From contig NZ_JBDIVE010000010.1 of NCBI RefSeq assembly GCF_039631295.1, forward strand, positions 62,001 through 126,000: a stretch of DNA of 64,000 bases, in the 5' to 3' direction. The position numbers and the translations under genes are program-made. Position 1 is the first letter of the stretch. Each line of letters starts with the position of its first letter. Below, piece after piece: positions 56,544-64,000 of this stretch. The notes under the pieces were generated by a model, which searched no databases, was not told the DNA's origin, and saw only the letters and a program-made list of their open reading frames with translations. The DNA is from Viridibacterium sediminicola. Its GTDB lineage: Bacteria; Pseudomonadota; Gammaproteobacteria; Burkholderiales; Rhodocyclaceae.

Positions 56544-58100
56544 ATGCCGCAAAACGCAGACAAGATCCTCGATCACGAGAACCTCTTCCGCGAGCCAGAG
56601 TACCAAAAGCTGCTCTCCGACAAGAAGGCTTTCGAGTTCAACCATCCCGATGCCAAGATCCAGGAAATCGTCCAATGGACGAAGACCGAGGATTACAAGC
56701 AAAAGAACTTCGCCCGTGAAGGCCTGACGGTCAACCCGGCCAAGGCTTGCCAACCGCTCGGCGCCGTGTTCGTCGCCAATGGCTTCCACAAGACCCTCTC
56801 CTTCGTGCATGGCTCGCAAGGTTGCGTGGCGTACTACCGCTCGCACTTCTCGCGCCACTTCAAGGAACCGACCTCCTGCGTCTCGTCCTCGATGACTGAA
56901 GACGCCGCCGTGTTCGGTGGCCTGAACAACATGATCGACGGTCTGGCCAACAGCTACAACCTGTACAAGCCCGAAATGATCGCCGTCTCCACCACCTGCA
57001 TGGCCGAGGTGATCGGTGACGACTTGAACGCCTTCATCAAGACGTCCAAGGAAAAAGGCAGCGTGCCCGCTGAATTCGATGTGCCCTTCGCACACACCCC
57101 GGCCTTCGTCGGCAGCCACATCACCGGCTACGACAACGCGCTGCTGGGCATCCTCAAGCACTTCTGGGACGGCAAGGCCGACACCGCGCCGAAGCTCGAG
57201 CGCAAGCCGGATGAGTCGATCAACTTCATCGGTGGCTTCGACGGTTTCGTCGTCGGCAACATGAAGGAAATCAAGCGCATCCTCGGTCTCTTCGGTGTTG
57301 ATTACAACATCATCTGCGACCCGTCCGAAGTGTGGGCCACGCCGACCGATGGCGAATTCCGCATGTACGAAGGCGGCACCACCAAGGAAACCGTCGAGCG
57401 CGCGCTCAACGCCAAGGCCACCTTCATCTTCCAGGAATACACCTGCGAGAAGACTGCCAAGTTCATCGCCGAGCATGGTCAGGAAGTTGTTATCCTGAAC
57501 AGCCCGATCGGCGTGGCGGGTACCGACCGCTTCCTGATGGAAATCTCGCGCGTCACTGGCAAGCCGATCCCGGCTCAGCTCGAACGCGAACGTGGCCTGC
57601 TGGTCGACGCCATGGCCGACAGCCAGGCTCACCTGCACGGCAAGCGTTATGCCATGTATGGTGATCCGGACTTCCTGCTGGGCCTCTCCGAGTTCCTGCT
57701 CGAACTGGGTGCCGAGCCGGCTCACGTGCTCGCCACCAACGGCGAAAAGGAATGGGCTGAAAAGCTGCAGAAGGTTTTCGACGCCTCGCAATACGGCAAG
57801 GACTGCAAGGCCTATCCGAAGCGCGACCTGTGGCACATGCGTTCGCTGCTCTTCACCGAGCCGGTCGACTTCCTCATCGGCAACACCTACGGCAAATATC
57901 TGGAACGCGACACCGGCACCCCGCTGATCCGTCTCGTGTTCCCGATCTTCGACCGTCACCACTACCATGTCTACCCGATCTGGGGTTACGAAGGCGGCAT
58001 GCGCGTGCTGGTGAACCTGCTCGATGAGTTCTTCGAAACGCTCGATGCCAACACCATCGTGGCCGGTAAGACCGACTACTCCTACGACATCATCAGATAA
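56544..58100 (+). CDS. nifK: nitrogenase molybdenum-iron protein beta chain
   Basis: 518 aa. P-cluster cysteines in AKACQPLGAVF, GSQGCVAYYRSHF and STTCMAEVIGDD. The C-terminus has FPIFDRHHYHVYPIWGYEGG. It completes nifHDK. AGGAG precedes the ATG at 56544. nifE and nifN do not follow here. Confidence 0.98.
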   Translation: MPQNADKILDHENLFREPEYQKLLSDKKAFEFNHPDAKIQEIVQWTKTEDYKQKNFAREGLTVNPAKACQPLGAVFVANGFHKTLSFVHGSQGCVAYYRSHFSRHFKEPTSCVSSSMTEDAAVFGGLNNMIDGLANSYNLYKPEMIAVSTTCMAEVIGDDLNAFIKTSKEKGSVPAEFDVPFAHTPAFVGSHITGYDNALLGILKHFWDGKADTAPKLERKPDESINFIGGFDGFVVGNMKEIKRILGLFGVDYNIICDPSEVWATPTDGEFRMYEGGTTKETVERALNAKATFIFQEYTCEKTAKFIAEHGQEVVILNSPIGVAGTDRFLMEISRVTGKPIPAQLERERGLLVDAMADSQAHLHGKRYAMYGDPDFLLGLSEFLLELGAEPAHVLATNGEKEWAEKLQKVFDASQYGKDCKAYPKRDLWHMRSLLFTEPVDFLIGNTYGKYLERDTGTPLIRLVFPIFDRHHYHVYPIWGYEGGMRVLVNLLDEFFETLDANTIVAGKTDYSYDIIR

Positions 58101-58110
58101 GGCACTTGCC

Positions 58111-58199
58111 TACTGCGCGGACCGATCTTGAAACTGCGGTGCTCAACGTACTCACGTACGTATCCGCTCCTCGTTTCAAGCTCGGCCCGCTCGCTACGG
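58111..58199 (-). repeat. 89-bp palindromic repeat, copy 2
   Basis: Reverse-orientation copy of the element at 52397-52485, ending 3' of nifK by 11 bp. Stem bases differ in pairs between the two copies. Together the two copies bracket the haemoglobin-nifHDK block. Confidence 0.82.
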
Positions 58200-58270
58200 C
58201 AATTGCCTCATCTACCTGGGGTGTCAAAAAGCAGTTTGAAGTTGATGTAGTACCAAGTAATGAATGGCAT

Positions 58271-58295
58271 AGCGGGTGGTGATTTACCACCCGCT
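58271..58295 (+). terminator. hairpin after nifK (possible terminator)
   Basis: AGCGGGTGGT-GATT-TACCACCCGCT is a strong hairpin followed by only a short T-tract (GTTTC), so it may be a weak terminator or a transcript-stabilising hairpin ahead of the FeSII genes. Confidence 0.55.
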
Positions 58296-58364
58296 GTTTC
58301 ATCACGAGTCCGGACACAGAGCCGGGCCGCTATACACGTAGTCTCCCCTGACAAGAGGTGCAAC

Positions 58365-58670
58365 ATGCTGATCAGCCACGACATCCTCGGGCCGAAGAGC
58401 TTTGCCTTGGTGATGCAGGAAGCCGGCGTCGCGATCGAGTCTGAACCGATCCTGAGCTGGCCGCTGGGAATCAAGGGGCGCAGCACGGTGCAGCGCTACA
58501 CCTATCTGTCGCCCAAGAGCGGCAAGACGGTGTGGGTGCTGTCCTACTCTGAGCCGCTGATGCCTGCAGGCGAACATCACGAAGTCTGGCAATTCGATCA
58601 TGCCTTCTCCGAGTCTGAAGCCGTCGCTTCGCTCGATCAGCACAGCTCACTGAATTCCAGGCACAGCTAG
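58365..58670 (+). CDS. small nif-linked protein, paralogue of the gene at 59174
   Basis: 101 aa. It shares MLISHD-L-GP-SF, a central RRYSY/QRYTY-S-P strand and VWQFDH-FSE-EA with the protein at 59174. Soluble; family function unknown. AGAGG precedes the ATG. It lies between nifK and the FeSII ferredoxin. Confidence 0.78.
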   Translation: MLISHDILGPKSFALVMQEAGVAIESEPILSWPLGIKGRSTVQRYTYLSPKSGKTVWVLSYSEPLMPAGEHHEVWQFDHAFSESEAVASLDQHSSLNSRHS

Positions 58671-58812
58671 GCGCGCCAGCGCGGCCACGGCGGTATGTGA
58701 TGAGATGCAGCGAGTGAACGCGCAGCGCGCTGGATCCTCCGGCGCGGGCGATTGGCAGTTGCCACGTGCCCGGACCGGTGCGTGCGCTGCCAGCGACTCA
58801 GGAGACATACCG

Positions 58813-59160
58813 ATGGCCAACGTAACCTTCACTTCGCCGCGCATGCAGCGCGACGTCACTGTCTATGCCACTGCCGGCGACTGCAGCACCTTGCTGTCGG
58901 TTGCGCAAAAGCATCAAATTCCGGTCAGCTTCGAATGCGAGAACGGCGAATGTGGTTCCTGCGCCATCGAAGTCTCCATTCTTGAACGCAAGGCGCCGAT
59001 GGGCATGCACCTGACCGAGAAAGAAAAGACCGTGCTGCGCTACGCCGGCAAGATCACCGCTGCCCAGCTGGCCGACGCCGAAACGAACGACGTGCCGCCG
59101 CCCTGGCGTCTGGCCTGTCAGTTCATCGTGCGTGATGAAGATATCCTGGTGACATTCTGA
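58813..59160 (+). CDS. Shethna-type (FeSII) [2Fe-2S] ferredoxin
   Basis: 115 aa. Close in pattern to the Azotobacter FeSII protein: STLLSVAQKHQIPVSFECEN, the cluster motif CENGECGSC, the basic GMHLTEKEKTVLR and the late ligand RLACQFIV, ending EDILVTF. In Azotobacter this protein binds nitrogenase under oxygen stress and protects it. Here it sits right after nifHDK, flanked by two paralogous small genes. CAGGAGA precedes the ATG. Confidence 0.88.
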   Translation: MANVTFTSPRMQRDVTVYATAGDCSTLLSVAQKHQIPVSFECENGECGSCAIEVSILERKAPMGMHLTEKEKTVLRYAGKITAAQLADAETNDVPPPWRLACQFIVRDEDILVTF

Positions 59161-59173
59161 GCCCGTTCGGCCC

Positions 59174-59476
59174 ATGCTGATCAGTCACGACCTGCTCGGC
59201 CCGCGCAGCTTCCTGTCGATCACGGAAGCGGCGGGAATTGTCCTCTCCGAGCTGCCGATGCCCGGCTGGCAAGTCGGGCGGCCAGGGCGCCAGCTGGTCC
59301 GTCGCTACAGCTACGAGTCGCCGCGCACACAGCAAACGGTATTCGTGCTGTCCTGCACCCGACATTCGCCGGCCGTGGGCGCGCAGCATCAGGTCTGGCA
59401 GTTCGATCATGAATTCAGCGAGGCCGAAGCCATCGCCTTGCTGGCCCCACAAGAGGCTCCGCACAGCGCGGTCTGA
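59174..59476 (+). CDS. small nif-linked protein, paralogue of the gene at 58365
   Basis: 100 aa. It shares the MLISHDLLGPRSF start and HQVWQFDHEFSEAEAIALL end with the protein at 58365. It starts 13 bp after the FeSII stop. Function unknown; the arrangement around FeSII suggests a shared role. Confidence 0.78.
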   Translation: MLISHDLLGPRSFLSITEAAGIVLSELPMPGWQVGRPGRQLVRRYSYESPRTQQTVFVLSCTRHSPAVGAQHQVWQFDHEFSEAEAIALLAPQEAPHSAV

Positions 59477-59508
59477 GGCGGGGCAAACAAGCGGAACAGG
59501 AGCCGCGC

Positions 59509-60237
59509 ATGGATAGCACGCAATCGCTGGTCTTTTTCAAATCCCGCCATGCGGCTTTTGCCGCCACGCTTGCCGCGAAAGCCGGCGATCTGCTGGCCGG
59601 CCTGCTCGATCAGGCTTTTGCCGATTTCGATCTGGAAGTCGATCAGCAATGCCGCGGCAAACCGGCGCTTGACTGCCACAAAGGCTGCGCCACCTGCTGC
59701 ACCGTGCGCGTCACGGCGAGCGCTCCTGAAGTGCTGCTCGTCGCCCGCCACTTGCGCGAACAGGTGAGCCCCGAAGCCTGCGGCCGCCTCGTGCGCCGCC
59801 TGCTCGAAGCCGATGGCCTGACGCGCGACCTCGATGAAGCCGAGCGCGTGCAGCTGCGCCACCGCTGCCCCTTCGTTGAAAAAGGCGCCTGCGTGATCTA
59901 CGCCGCCCGCCCGCTGGCCTGTCGTGGCCACGCCTCCTACTCGCGCCGCGCCTGTGTGCAAGCCGCTGCCGGGCGACTGACTGAAGTGCCGTACTCGATC
60001 CCTCACCAAAACGTACGCAGCCTGGTGCAGAACGCCATGCAATCGGCCCTGCGCGACGCCAGGCTGGCTTGGGCATCTTACGAACTCAATCACGCGCTGC
60101 GCATCGCACTCTCCGACGCCAGTAGCGAAGCGCGCTGGTGCGCGGGCGAAGATGTCTTCGCCGCCGCCCAGGTCAATGAGATCAGCGCTGCCGAGATGGC
60201 CGCCGGCTTCGACAGGATCAAGCTCATCGTCGGCTGA
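59509..60237 (+). CDS. YkgJ-family cysteine-cluster protein
   Basis: 242 aa. It has CHKGCATCCTVRVTASAPEV near residue 56, then RCPFVEKGACVIYAARPLAC and RGH, the pattern of Fe/Zn-binding YkgJ/CxxCxxCC proteins. It follows the FeSII paralogue gene by 32 bp. The role is unknown, possibly metal binding. The 213 bp to the next gene show nothing assignable. Confidence 0.82.
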   Translation: MDSTQSLVFFKSRHAAFAATLAAKAGDLLAGLLDQAFADFDLEVDQQCRGKPALDCHKGCATCCTVRVTASAPEVLLVARHLREQVSPEACGRLVRRLLEADGLTRDLDEAERVQLRHRCPFVEKGACVIYAARPLACRGHASYSRRACVQAAAGRLTEVPYSIPHQNVRSLVQNAMQSALRDARLAWASYELNHALRIALSDASSEARWCAGEDVFAAAQVNEISAAEMAAGFDRIKLIVG

Positions 60238-60450
60238 AGGGCAGCGCGCGCGCTGCCGGCGATTCGCGATGGCTAATATGCGCATCACGCAAGCGCCCAT
60301 CAGGGCGGCGCTCTTGTCACAGCGCCGGCGCTAGAATGGCGCGCTGCGTGTTGGCGGAGCCTGATGGCTGCGCGGACATGTTGAGCGCCGCTGGGGCTCT
60401 GGCCTTGCGCGGATCGAAACCACTCCTTTGCACGACCCGAATCGAGGCCT

Positions 60451-62382
60451 ATGAAGCTGTTTCGCCAGGCATTCACGCTCGCCCGCATCGAGGCCAGCTA
60501 CTTGTGTCGTCATGCCCGCCTGCTGGTCGCCGCTCTGGTGGTGGTCTTGGTGCCGGCAGTCTATGCGTGGATCTATCTGGCCAGCGTGTGGGACCCGACG
60601 GCGCGCACCAATGCGCTGGCGGTCGGTTTGATCAATCTGGATCAGGGCATTGCCTATCACGAGCTGCAGTTCAATATCGGCCGCGAAGTGGTGGCCGAGC
60701 TCAAGAGCGGGCAGCGCTTCAACTACATCGAATATCAGGACGAGGCGCAGATTCGTCGCGATGTACGCCTCGGTCGCCTGAGCTTTGCGCTGATCATTCC
60801 GCATGATCTGAGCGCACAGGCGGTGCCGGGCACCGAAGCGGGCGCCGGCAAGCCGGTGATCTACGCGGCCGAGGGCAATAACTACGAAGCCGGTGCGATT
60901 GCGCAGCGTTTCGCCGAGACCTTGGGCGAGCGCATCAACACCAGTCTCAACGAGCGACGCTGGGCCCTGGTCTTGTCCAGCGAAGTGGGCTCTGAGCGCG
61001 GCGTGGCGCAGCTGCGGCGCGCGGTCGATGCGCTCGACAAGGGCGCACATGAATTGCGTAGCGGCGCGCACCGCGCCGAGCATGGCGCCGAGCAGTTGCT
61101 CGGCGGTGCCGAACGCGTGGCCGAGGGCGAGCAGCAGCTCAGTGCGGGCATGCGCCAGCTGAGCAATGGCTTGCGCAGCATCGACGCGCAACGACCGCAT
61201 CGCAGCGAGCTGGCCCGTCTGGAGAGCGGCGCCGCAGCCTTGACCGCAGGCCATGCCGAGCTGGGCGAAGGGCTCGGCGAACTGCAGCACGGTTCAGCCA
61301 AGTTGCGCGAGGGCACACAGAAATATCGCGACAAGCTGGCCGACAGCCTGTTTGTGCCGGAGGCCCTGAGCACGCCGGCGGAGCAACTGGCCGACGGCGC
61401 GCAGAAGCTCGACAGCGGCATCGCGAGCGCACGCACGGCGCAGCAGAAGCTGGCGGAGGGCTTTGGCAGCTTCAACAACGGTGTGCTGAGCCTCGCCAAT
61501 GGCACACGCAGCGTGTTTGGTGCGATCCATGGCGCCGTCGGCAAGCTGCCTGAGGAAAAGGATCTGGATGCGCTCGACAAGGGCACGGGCGAGCTGGCGC
61601 AGGGCGTCAAGCGCTTGTCCGACGGTAATCACCGCCTCGCAACGGGCGCCGATCAGCTGGCCTTCGGGATCGACCAGCTGGCGCACGCCTTGCCGGCCAG
61701 CCTCAGCAAGCCTGATGGCAGCCCGCGCGGTCTGGCCAATTCGATCGAGCCGCGCGTCGAGCGCTACGCCGCGGTCGAGAACAGCGGCAGCGGCTTTGCA
61801 CCGAACATGCTGCCGGCGGCGCTGTGGTTAGGCTGCGGGGTGGTGATCTTCCTGCTCCACGTGCGCATCCTGCCGCGCGAGGCCGAGTCATTCAGCTTGC
61901 CGGCGCGCCTGCTCGGCAAGATGCTGCTGCCCGGAACCCTGGTGCTGGCGCAAACGCTCTGCCTGTTGTTTACCGCCTTGTTCGTGTTGCACATCCATGT
62001 GGTCGACATTCCGGCCTTCGTGCTGGTGCTGAGCGTCTCGGCGCTGACCTTCCTGTGCATCATCTTCGCGCTGGCCAAGGGCTTTGGCGACGCCGGCAAG
62101 GGTGCCGCGATGATTCTGCTGGCTTTGCAGTTGTCATCCTCCGGCGGGGTGATGCCGGTCGAGCTGAGCGGCTGGCTGTTCAAGGACATCAGCCCCTGGT
62201 TGCCGCTGACCTGGTCAGTCAAGGCGATCAAGGCCAGCATGTTTGGCGCCTTCGAAGGCGCCTGGCAGCAGCCTTTGTGCTACGTCGTGCTGTTCGCGCT
62301 GGGGGCTTTGCTGCTCGCCGCCTGCGTCGGGCGCTGGCGCCTGGTCAGTCACGACACCATGCGGCCCTCGGTGGAGTTCTAG
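60451..62382 (+). CDS. YhgE/Pip-type membrane protein (ABC-2 exporter-like)
   Basis: 643 aa. One N-terminal membrane helix (about 23-45) is followed by a long soluble region with repeated helical units rich in Ala, Gly, Leu and Glu (about 190-430; GEGLGELQHGSAKLREGTQK-type repeats), and then five or more C-terminal membrane segments. This is the YhgE/Pip layout. The soluble part could reach across the periplasm. Its TAG stop lies in the hairpin repeat at 62380. Substrate unknown. Confidence 0.85.
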   Translation: MKLFRQAFTLARIEASYLCRHARLLVAALVVVLVPAVYAWIYLASVWDPTARTNALAVGLINLDQGIAYHELQFNIGREVVAELKSGQRFNYIEYQDEAQIRRDVRLGRLSFALIIPHDLSAQAVPGTEAGAGKPVIYAAEGNNYEAGAIAQRFAETLGERINTSLNERRWALVLSSEVGSERGVAQLRRAVDALDKGAHELRSGAHRAEHGAEQLLGGAERVAEGEQQLSAGMRQLSNGLRSIDAQRPHRSELARLESGAAALTAGHAELGEGLGELQHGSAKLREGTQKYRDKLADSLFVPEALSTPAEQLADGAQKLDSGIASARTAQQKLAEGFGSFNNGVLSLANGTRSVFGAIHGAVGKLPEEKDLDALDKGTGELAQGVKRLSDGNHRLATGADQLAFGIDQLAHALPASLSKPDGSPRGLANSIEPRVERYAAVENSGSGFAPNMLPAALWLGCGVVIFLLHVRILPREAESFSLPARLLGKMLLPGTLVLAQTLCLLFTALFVLHIHVVDIPAFVLVLSVSALTFLCIIFALAKGFGDAGKGAAMILLALQLSSSGGVMPVELSGWLFKDISPWLPLTWSVKAIKASMFGAFEGAWQQPLCYVVLFALGALLLAACVGRWRLVSHDTMRPSVEF

Positions 62383-62651
62383 GGCGTGTTCACATTCACC
62401 CGGCGGATTGCGTTGAAGTGCAGGGCTTGCCAGACAAGGCGTGCGACACAGTGCAGGGTGGCCCCCCTGCACAAGGAGCGCAACGCAGTATGGCGAGCCC
62501 TGCACTTCAACCCTCCGGGCGGGTACTGAATTGGCCGCAGCACAGCGTTGCAGCTCCTCGTCAGGGGGGCCACCCTGACAGCGTCGCTGCGCCTTGTTCT
62601 GCGCCCAATTCAGTACCCGCGCAACCGCCGCGTGAATGTGAACACGCCCTA
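62380..62651. repeat. three-hairpin palindromic repeat, copy 2
   Basis: Same ends as the 45860 element (TAGGGCGTGTTCACA, TGTGAACACGCCCTA) and the same three-stem plan, but with different stem sequences: outer CATTCACCCGGCGG(A)TTGCG, first hairpin GTTGAAGTGCAGGGCTTGCC, second GCGGGTACTGAATTGG. All keep complementary partners. It lies between convergent genes. Confidence 0.85.
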
Positions 62652-62659
62652 GGCGCGCT

Positions 62660-62989
62660 TCAGTCTTCGTCGGCGCTGTCATCGTCCAGGTCAATCTCGA
62701 TCATCTCGCCATTGATCTGGATCGGGTACTCAACCATTTCGCAGCCGCTCGGCGACAGTCCTTCGCCGCTGTGGCCATCAAACACCCAGCCGTGCGCCGG
62801 GCAGATCAGCGTGCTGCCGTTGAAAATGCCCTGGGCGAGCGATACGCCCTCGTGCGGGCAGCGTGCATTGAAGGCACGCGGGCGTCCGCCCTCGGGCCAG
62901 ATGATCACGATCTCGGTGTTGTCCACCATCGCCGGCACCAGCTCGCTGGGACTCAGCAGGGTTTTCTTGCAGAGGGTCTGGTAGGCCAT
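62660..62989 (-). CDS. Rieske-type [2Fe-2S] ferredoxin
   Basis: 109 aa. Cluster ligands are in ARCPHEGVSLAQG (C-x-H) and LICPAHGWVFDG (C-x2-H). The end is strongly acidic (DLDDDSADED). It probably carries electrons in nitrogen fixation or an assimilation pathway. The ATG at 62989 gives a normal Rieske N-terminus. Downstream of nifF on the same strand. Confidence 0.9.
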   Translation of the reverse strand: MAYQTLCKKTLLSPSELVPAMVDNTEIVIIWPEGGRPRAFNARCPHEGVSLAQGIFNGSTLICPAHGWVFDGHSGEGLSPSGCEMVEYPIQINGEMIEIDLDDDSADED

Positions 62990-63024
62990 GTCAGCGGTGC
63001 TCGCGAGCGGGTGTGTGTGGGGCG

Positions 63025-63048
63025 CCTTCTCCCGGTCGCGGGAGAAGG
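63025..63048 (-). terminator. hairpin after nifF
   Basis: CCTTCTCCC-GGTCG-CGGGAGAAGG, a common dispersed hairpin type, lies 15 bp after the nifF stop. It has no T-tract, so it is a weak terminator or mRNA 3' stabiliser. Confidence 0.45.
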
Positions 63049-63062
63049 CAGCGGGTGTGCGC

Positions 63063-63605
63063 TCAGAGCGGCAGGCCGAATTCCGGCGCAATCAGCTTGA
63101 GCCAGCCATCAAGGCGCTCGGTGGTGAGCTCGGGCTGGATGTCGTTGTCGATGGCCAGACCGACGAACTTGTCATCGATCACCGATTGCGAGGTCTCGAA
63201 GTTGTAGCCATCGGTCGGCCAGGCGCCGACGATCTTGGCTCCGGCATCCTTGAAGAAGTCGTAGAGCAGGACCATGCCGTCGACGAACTCATGGCCGTAG
63301 GTGTCCTGATCGCCGAGGCCGAAGATCGCCACCGTCTTGCCGGCGAAGCTGGTGCCCTTGAACTTTTCGATCGCTTCGGCCCAGCTCTCTTCGTCACACT
63401 CGGCTTCGATGCCGGGCAGCAGGCCGTCGCCCAGCGTCGGTGTGCCGAGAATCAGGAAGTCGTACTTGAGCAGGTCTTCGACCGTTGCCTTGTTGATGTT
63501 GACGGCGTCCGCCATGGTGTCGTCGTCGAAGCGTTTCTTGATCTGCTTGGCGATCTTGCGCGTGCTGCCGCTGTTGGTTCCGAAGAAGAGGCCGATGCGT
63601 GCCAT
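63063..63605 (-). CDS. nifF: flavodoxin NifF
   Basis: 180 aa long-chain flavodoxin. FMN phosphate loop FFGTNSGSTRKIAKQI at the N-terminus, FLILGTPTLGDGLLPG, and the second FMN loop FGLGDQDTYGHEFVDG. It donates electrons to NifH. Strong placement between an AAA+ ATPase and a Rieske ferredoxin on the minus strand. Confidence 0.93.
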   Translation of the reverse strand: MARIGLFFGTNSGSTRKIAKQIKKRFDDDTMADAVNINKATVEDLLKYDFLILGTPTLGDGLLPGIEAECDEESWAEAIEKFKGTSFAGKTVAIFGLGDQDTYGHEFVDGMVLLYDFFKDAGAKIVGAWPTDGYNFETSQSVIDDKFVGLAIDNDIQPELTTERLDGWLKLIAPEFGLPL

Positions 63606-63667
63606 GGTGTGTCCTTAATGAAGTGTGGTGGAAAAATGTTGGGGAAGTCTTGTTATGTGCAATGCAT

Positions 63668-64000
63668 TCACGCCGCCAGCTCGTGTGCCTGATCCATGCC
63701 ACGGAAAATGGCACAGCGTTTGAACACCTCCAGCGAAGCCTGACAGCCCTTGTGCTGGCAGTACTTGGCGGCAAGCTTGGAGAGGCCCTTGATGTCGCGC
63801 CCGGTGGCGGCGGGAAACAAGGCGGTGAGCTGATCGACCAGCGCGCTGTCGAGCGCCAGACCGAACTGATCGCCCATCACCTGCCAGATGCGGCGGCGGG
63901 CAGCTTCGTCGGGCGGGTAATACTTGATCATCGCGATGCAGCGCGAGACGATGGCTTCGTCGATGTCATCCACACGATTGGTGGTGAGGAACAGCAGGCC
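63668..64000 (-). CDS. AAA+ ATPase, C-terminal fragment
   Basis: Only the last about 110 residues are in the window; the frame is open to base 64000. LLFLTTNRVDDIDEAIVSRC contains the sensor-1 region and arginine-finger-like SR of AAA+ ATPases, followed by a helical lid (GRDIKGLSKLAAKYC). It ends 63 bp upstream of nifF and may head that operon. The N-terminal domains and role are out of sight. Confidence 0.75.
   Translation of the reverse strand, partial: GLLFLTTNRVDDIDEAIVSRCIAMIKYYPPDEAARRRIWQVMGDQFGLALDSALVDQLTALFPAATGRDIKGLSKLAAKYCQHKGCQASLEVFKRCAIFRGMDQAHELAA

Noticed and set aside
1..64000. CRISPR array, rRNA, tRNA, transposase or prophage integrase
   Set aside because: None was seen; the repeats present are palindromic intergenic elements without regular spacers, and no insertion-sequence gene was recognised.

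Overview
The window looks like a chromosomal segment of a GC-rich, nitrogen-fixing betaproteobacterium. Its gene content and gene order (nifA; a nifB-fdxN-nifZ-nifS-nifT block; draT/draG; nifHDK; a Shethna-type ferredoxin; nifF) resemble Rhodocyclales such as Azoarcus, Azospira or Dechloromonas. The species cannot be fixed from sequence reading alone. No rRNA, tRNA, CRISPR array or transposase gene was seen.

Layout. (1) 1-505: end of a glutamine-synthetase-family gene overlapping a [2Fe-2S] ferredoxin, then a terminator. (2) 890-7489: a self-contained uptake locus with a TonB-dependent receptor, its own ExbB-ExbD-TonB, and three tightly coupled enzymes (UPF0317/D-glutamate-cyclase-like, phytanoyl-CoA-dioxygenase-like, SDR). 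(3) 7655-14176: assimilatory sulfate reduction (TSUP permease, cysI, DUF934, cysH, cysD, cysN), with two palindromic dispersed repeats flanking cysD and a duplicated CysH tail. (4) 14216-18400: an FKBP isomerase, a repeat-rich accessory stretch, a BrnT-like toxin with an unusual antitoxin, and an orphan PAAR/VgrG pair. (5) 18594-23838: feoAB ferrous iron uptake with a Fur-like site, a chemoreceptor, and RseC. (6) 24250-53097: nifA and a large nif-associated region. It includes nifB, fdxN, an A-type carrier, the LRV Fe-S protein, two nifZ, nifS, nifT, many small nif-linked proteins of unknown role, a nifO-like gene and draT/draG. A few ordinary genes (ohr, selO, an amine-oxidase-like gene) lie inside it. 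(7) 53081-60237: a truncated haemoglobin divergent from nifHDK, then an FeSII/Shethna ferredoxin between two paralogous small genes, and a cysteine-cluster protein. (8) 60451-64000: a YhgE/Pip membrane protein, a Rieske ferredoxin, flavodoxin nifF and the end of an AAA+ ATPase.

How it works together. NifA carries the full C-X11-C-X19-C-X4-C cysteine signature of oxygen-responsive NifA proteins. It should act on the -24/-12 promoters seen upstream of nifH (with two perfect TGT-N10-ACA sites), the divergent haemoglobin gene, the Fe-S oxidoreductase at 26118 (with its own perfect site), nifB, the small-gene pair at 45049 and probably the 80-aa gene at 29491. Sulfur and iron uptake neighbours, NifS, ferredoxins and flavodoxin fit a cell provisioning nitrogenase with S, Fe and electrons. 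DraT/DraG give post-translational control, and haemoglobin plus FeSII suggest oxygen protection. nifE, nifN, nifX, nifU, nifV and nifQ are not in this window.

Most unusual: a pair of about 270-bp three-hairpin repeats (45860 and 62380) whose stems differ in sequence but keep their base-pairing; a second palindromic family with compensatory changes; a nif-linked DegT-like protein that has lost its PLP lysine; a VgrG lacking its OB-fold domain; and several NifA/sigma-54-controlled genes of unknown function.
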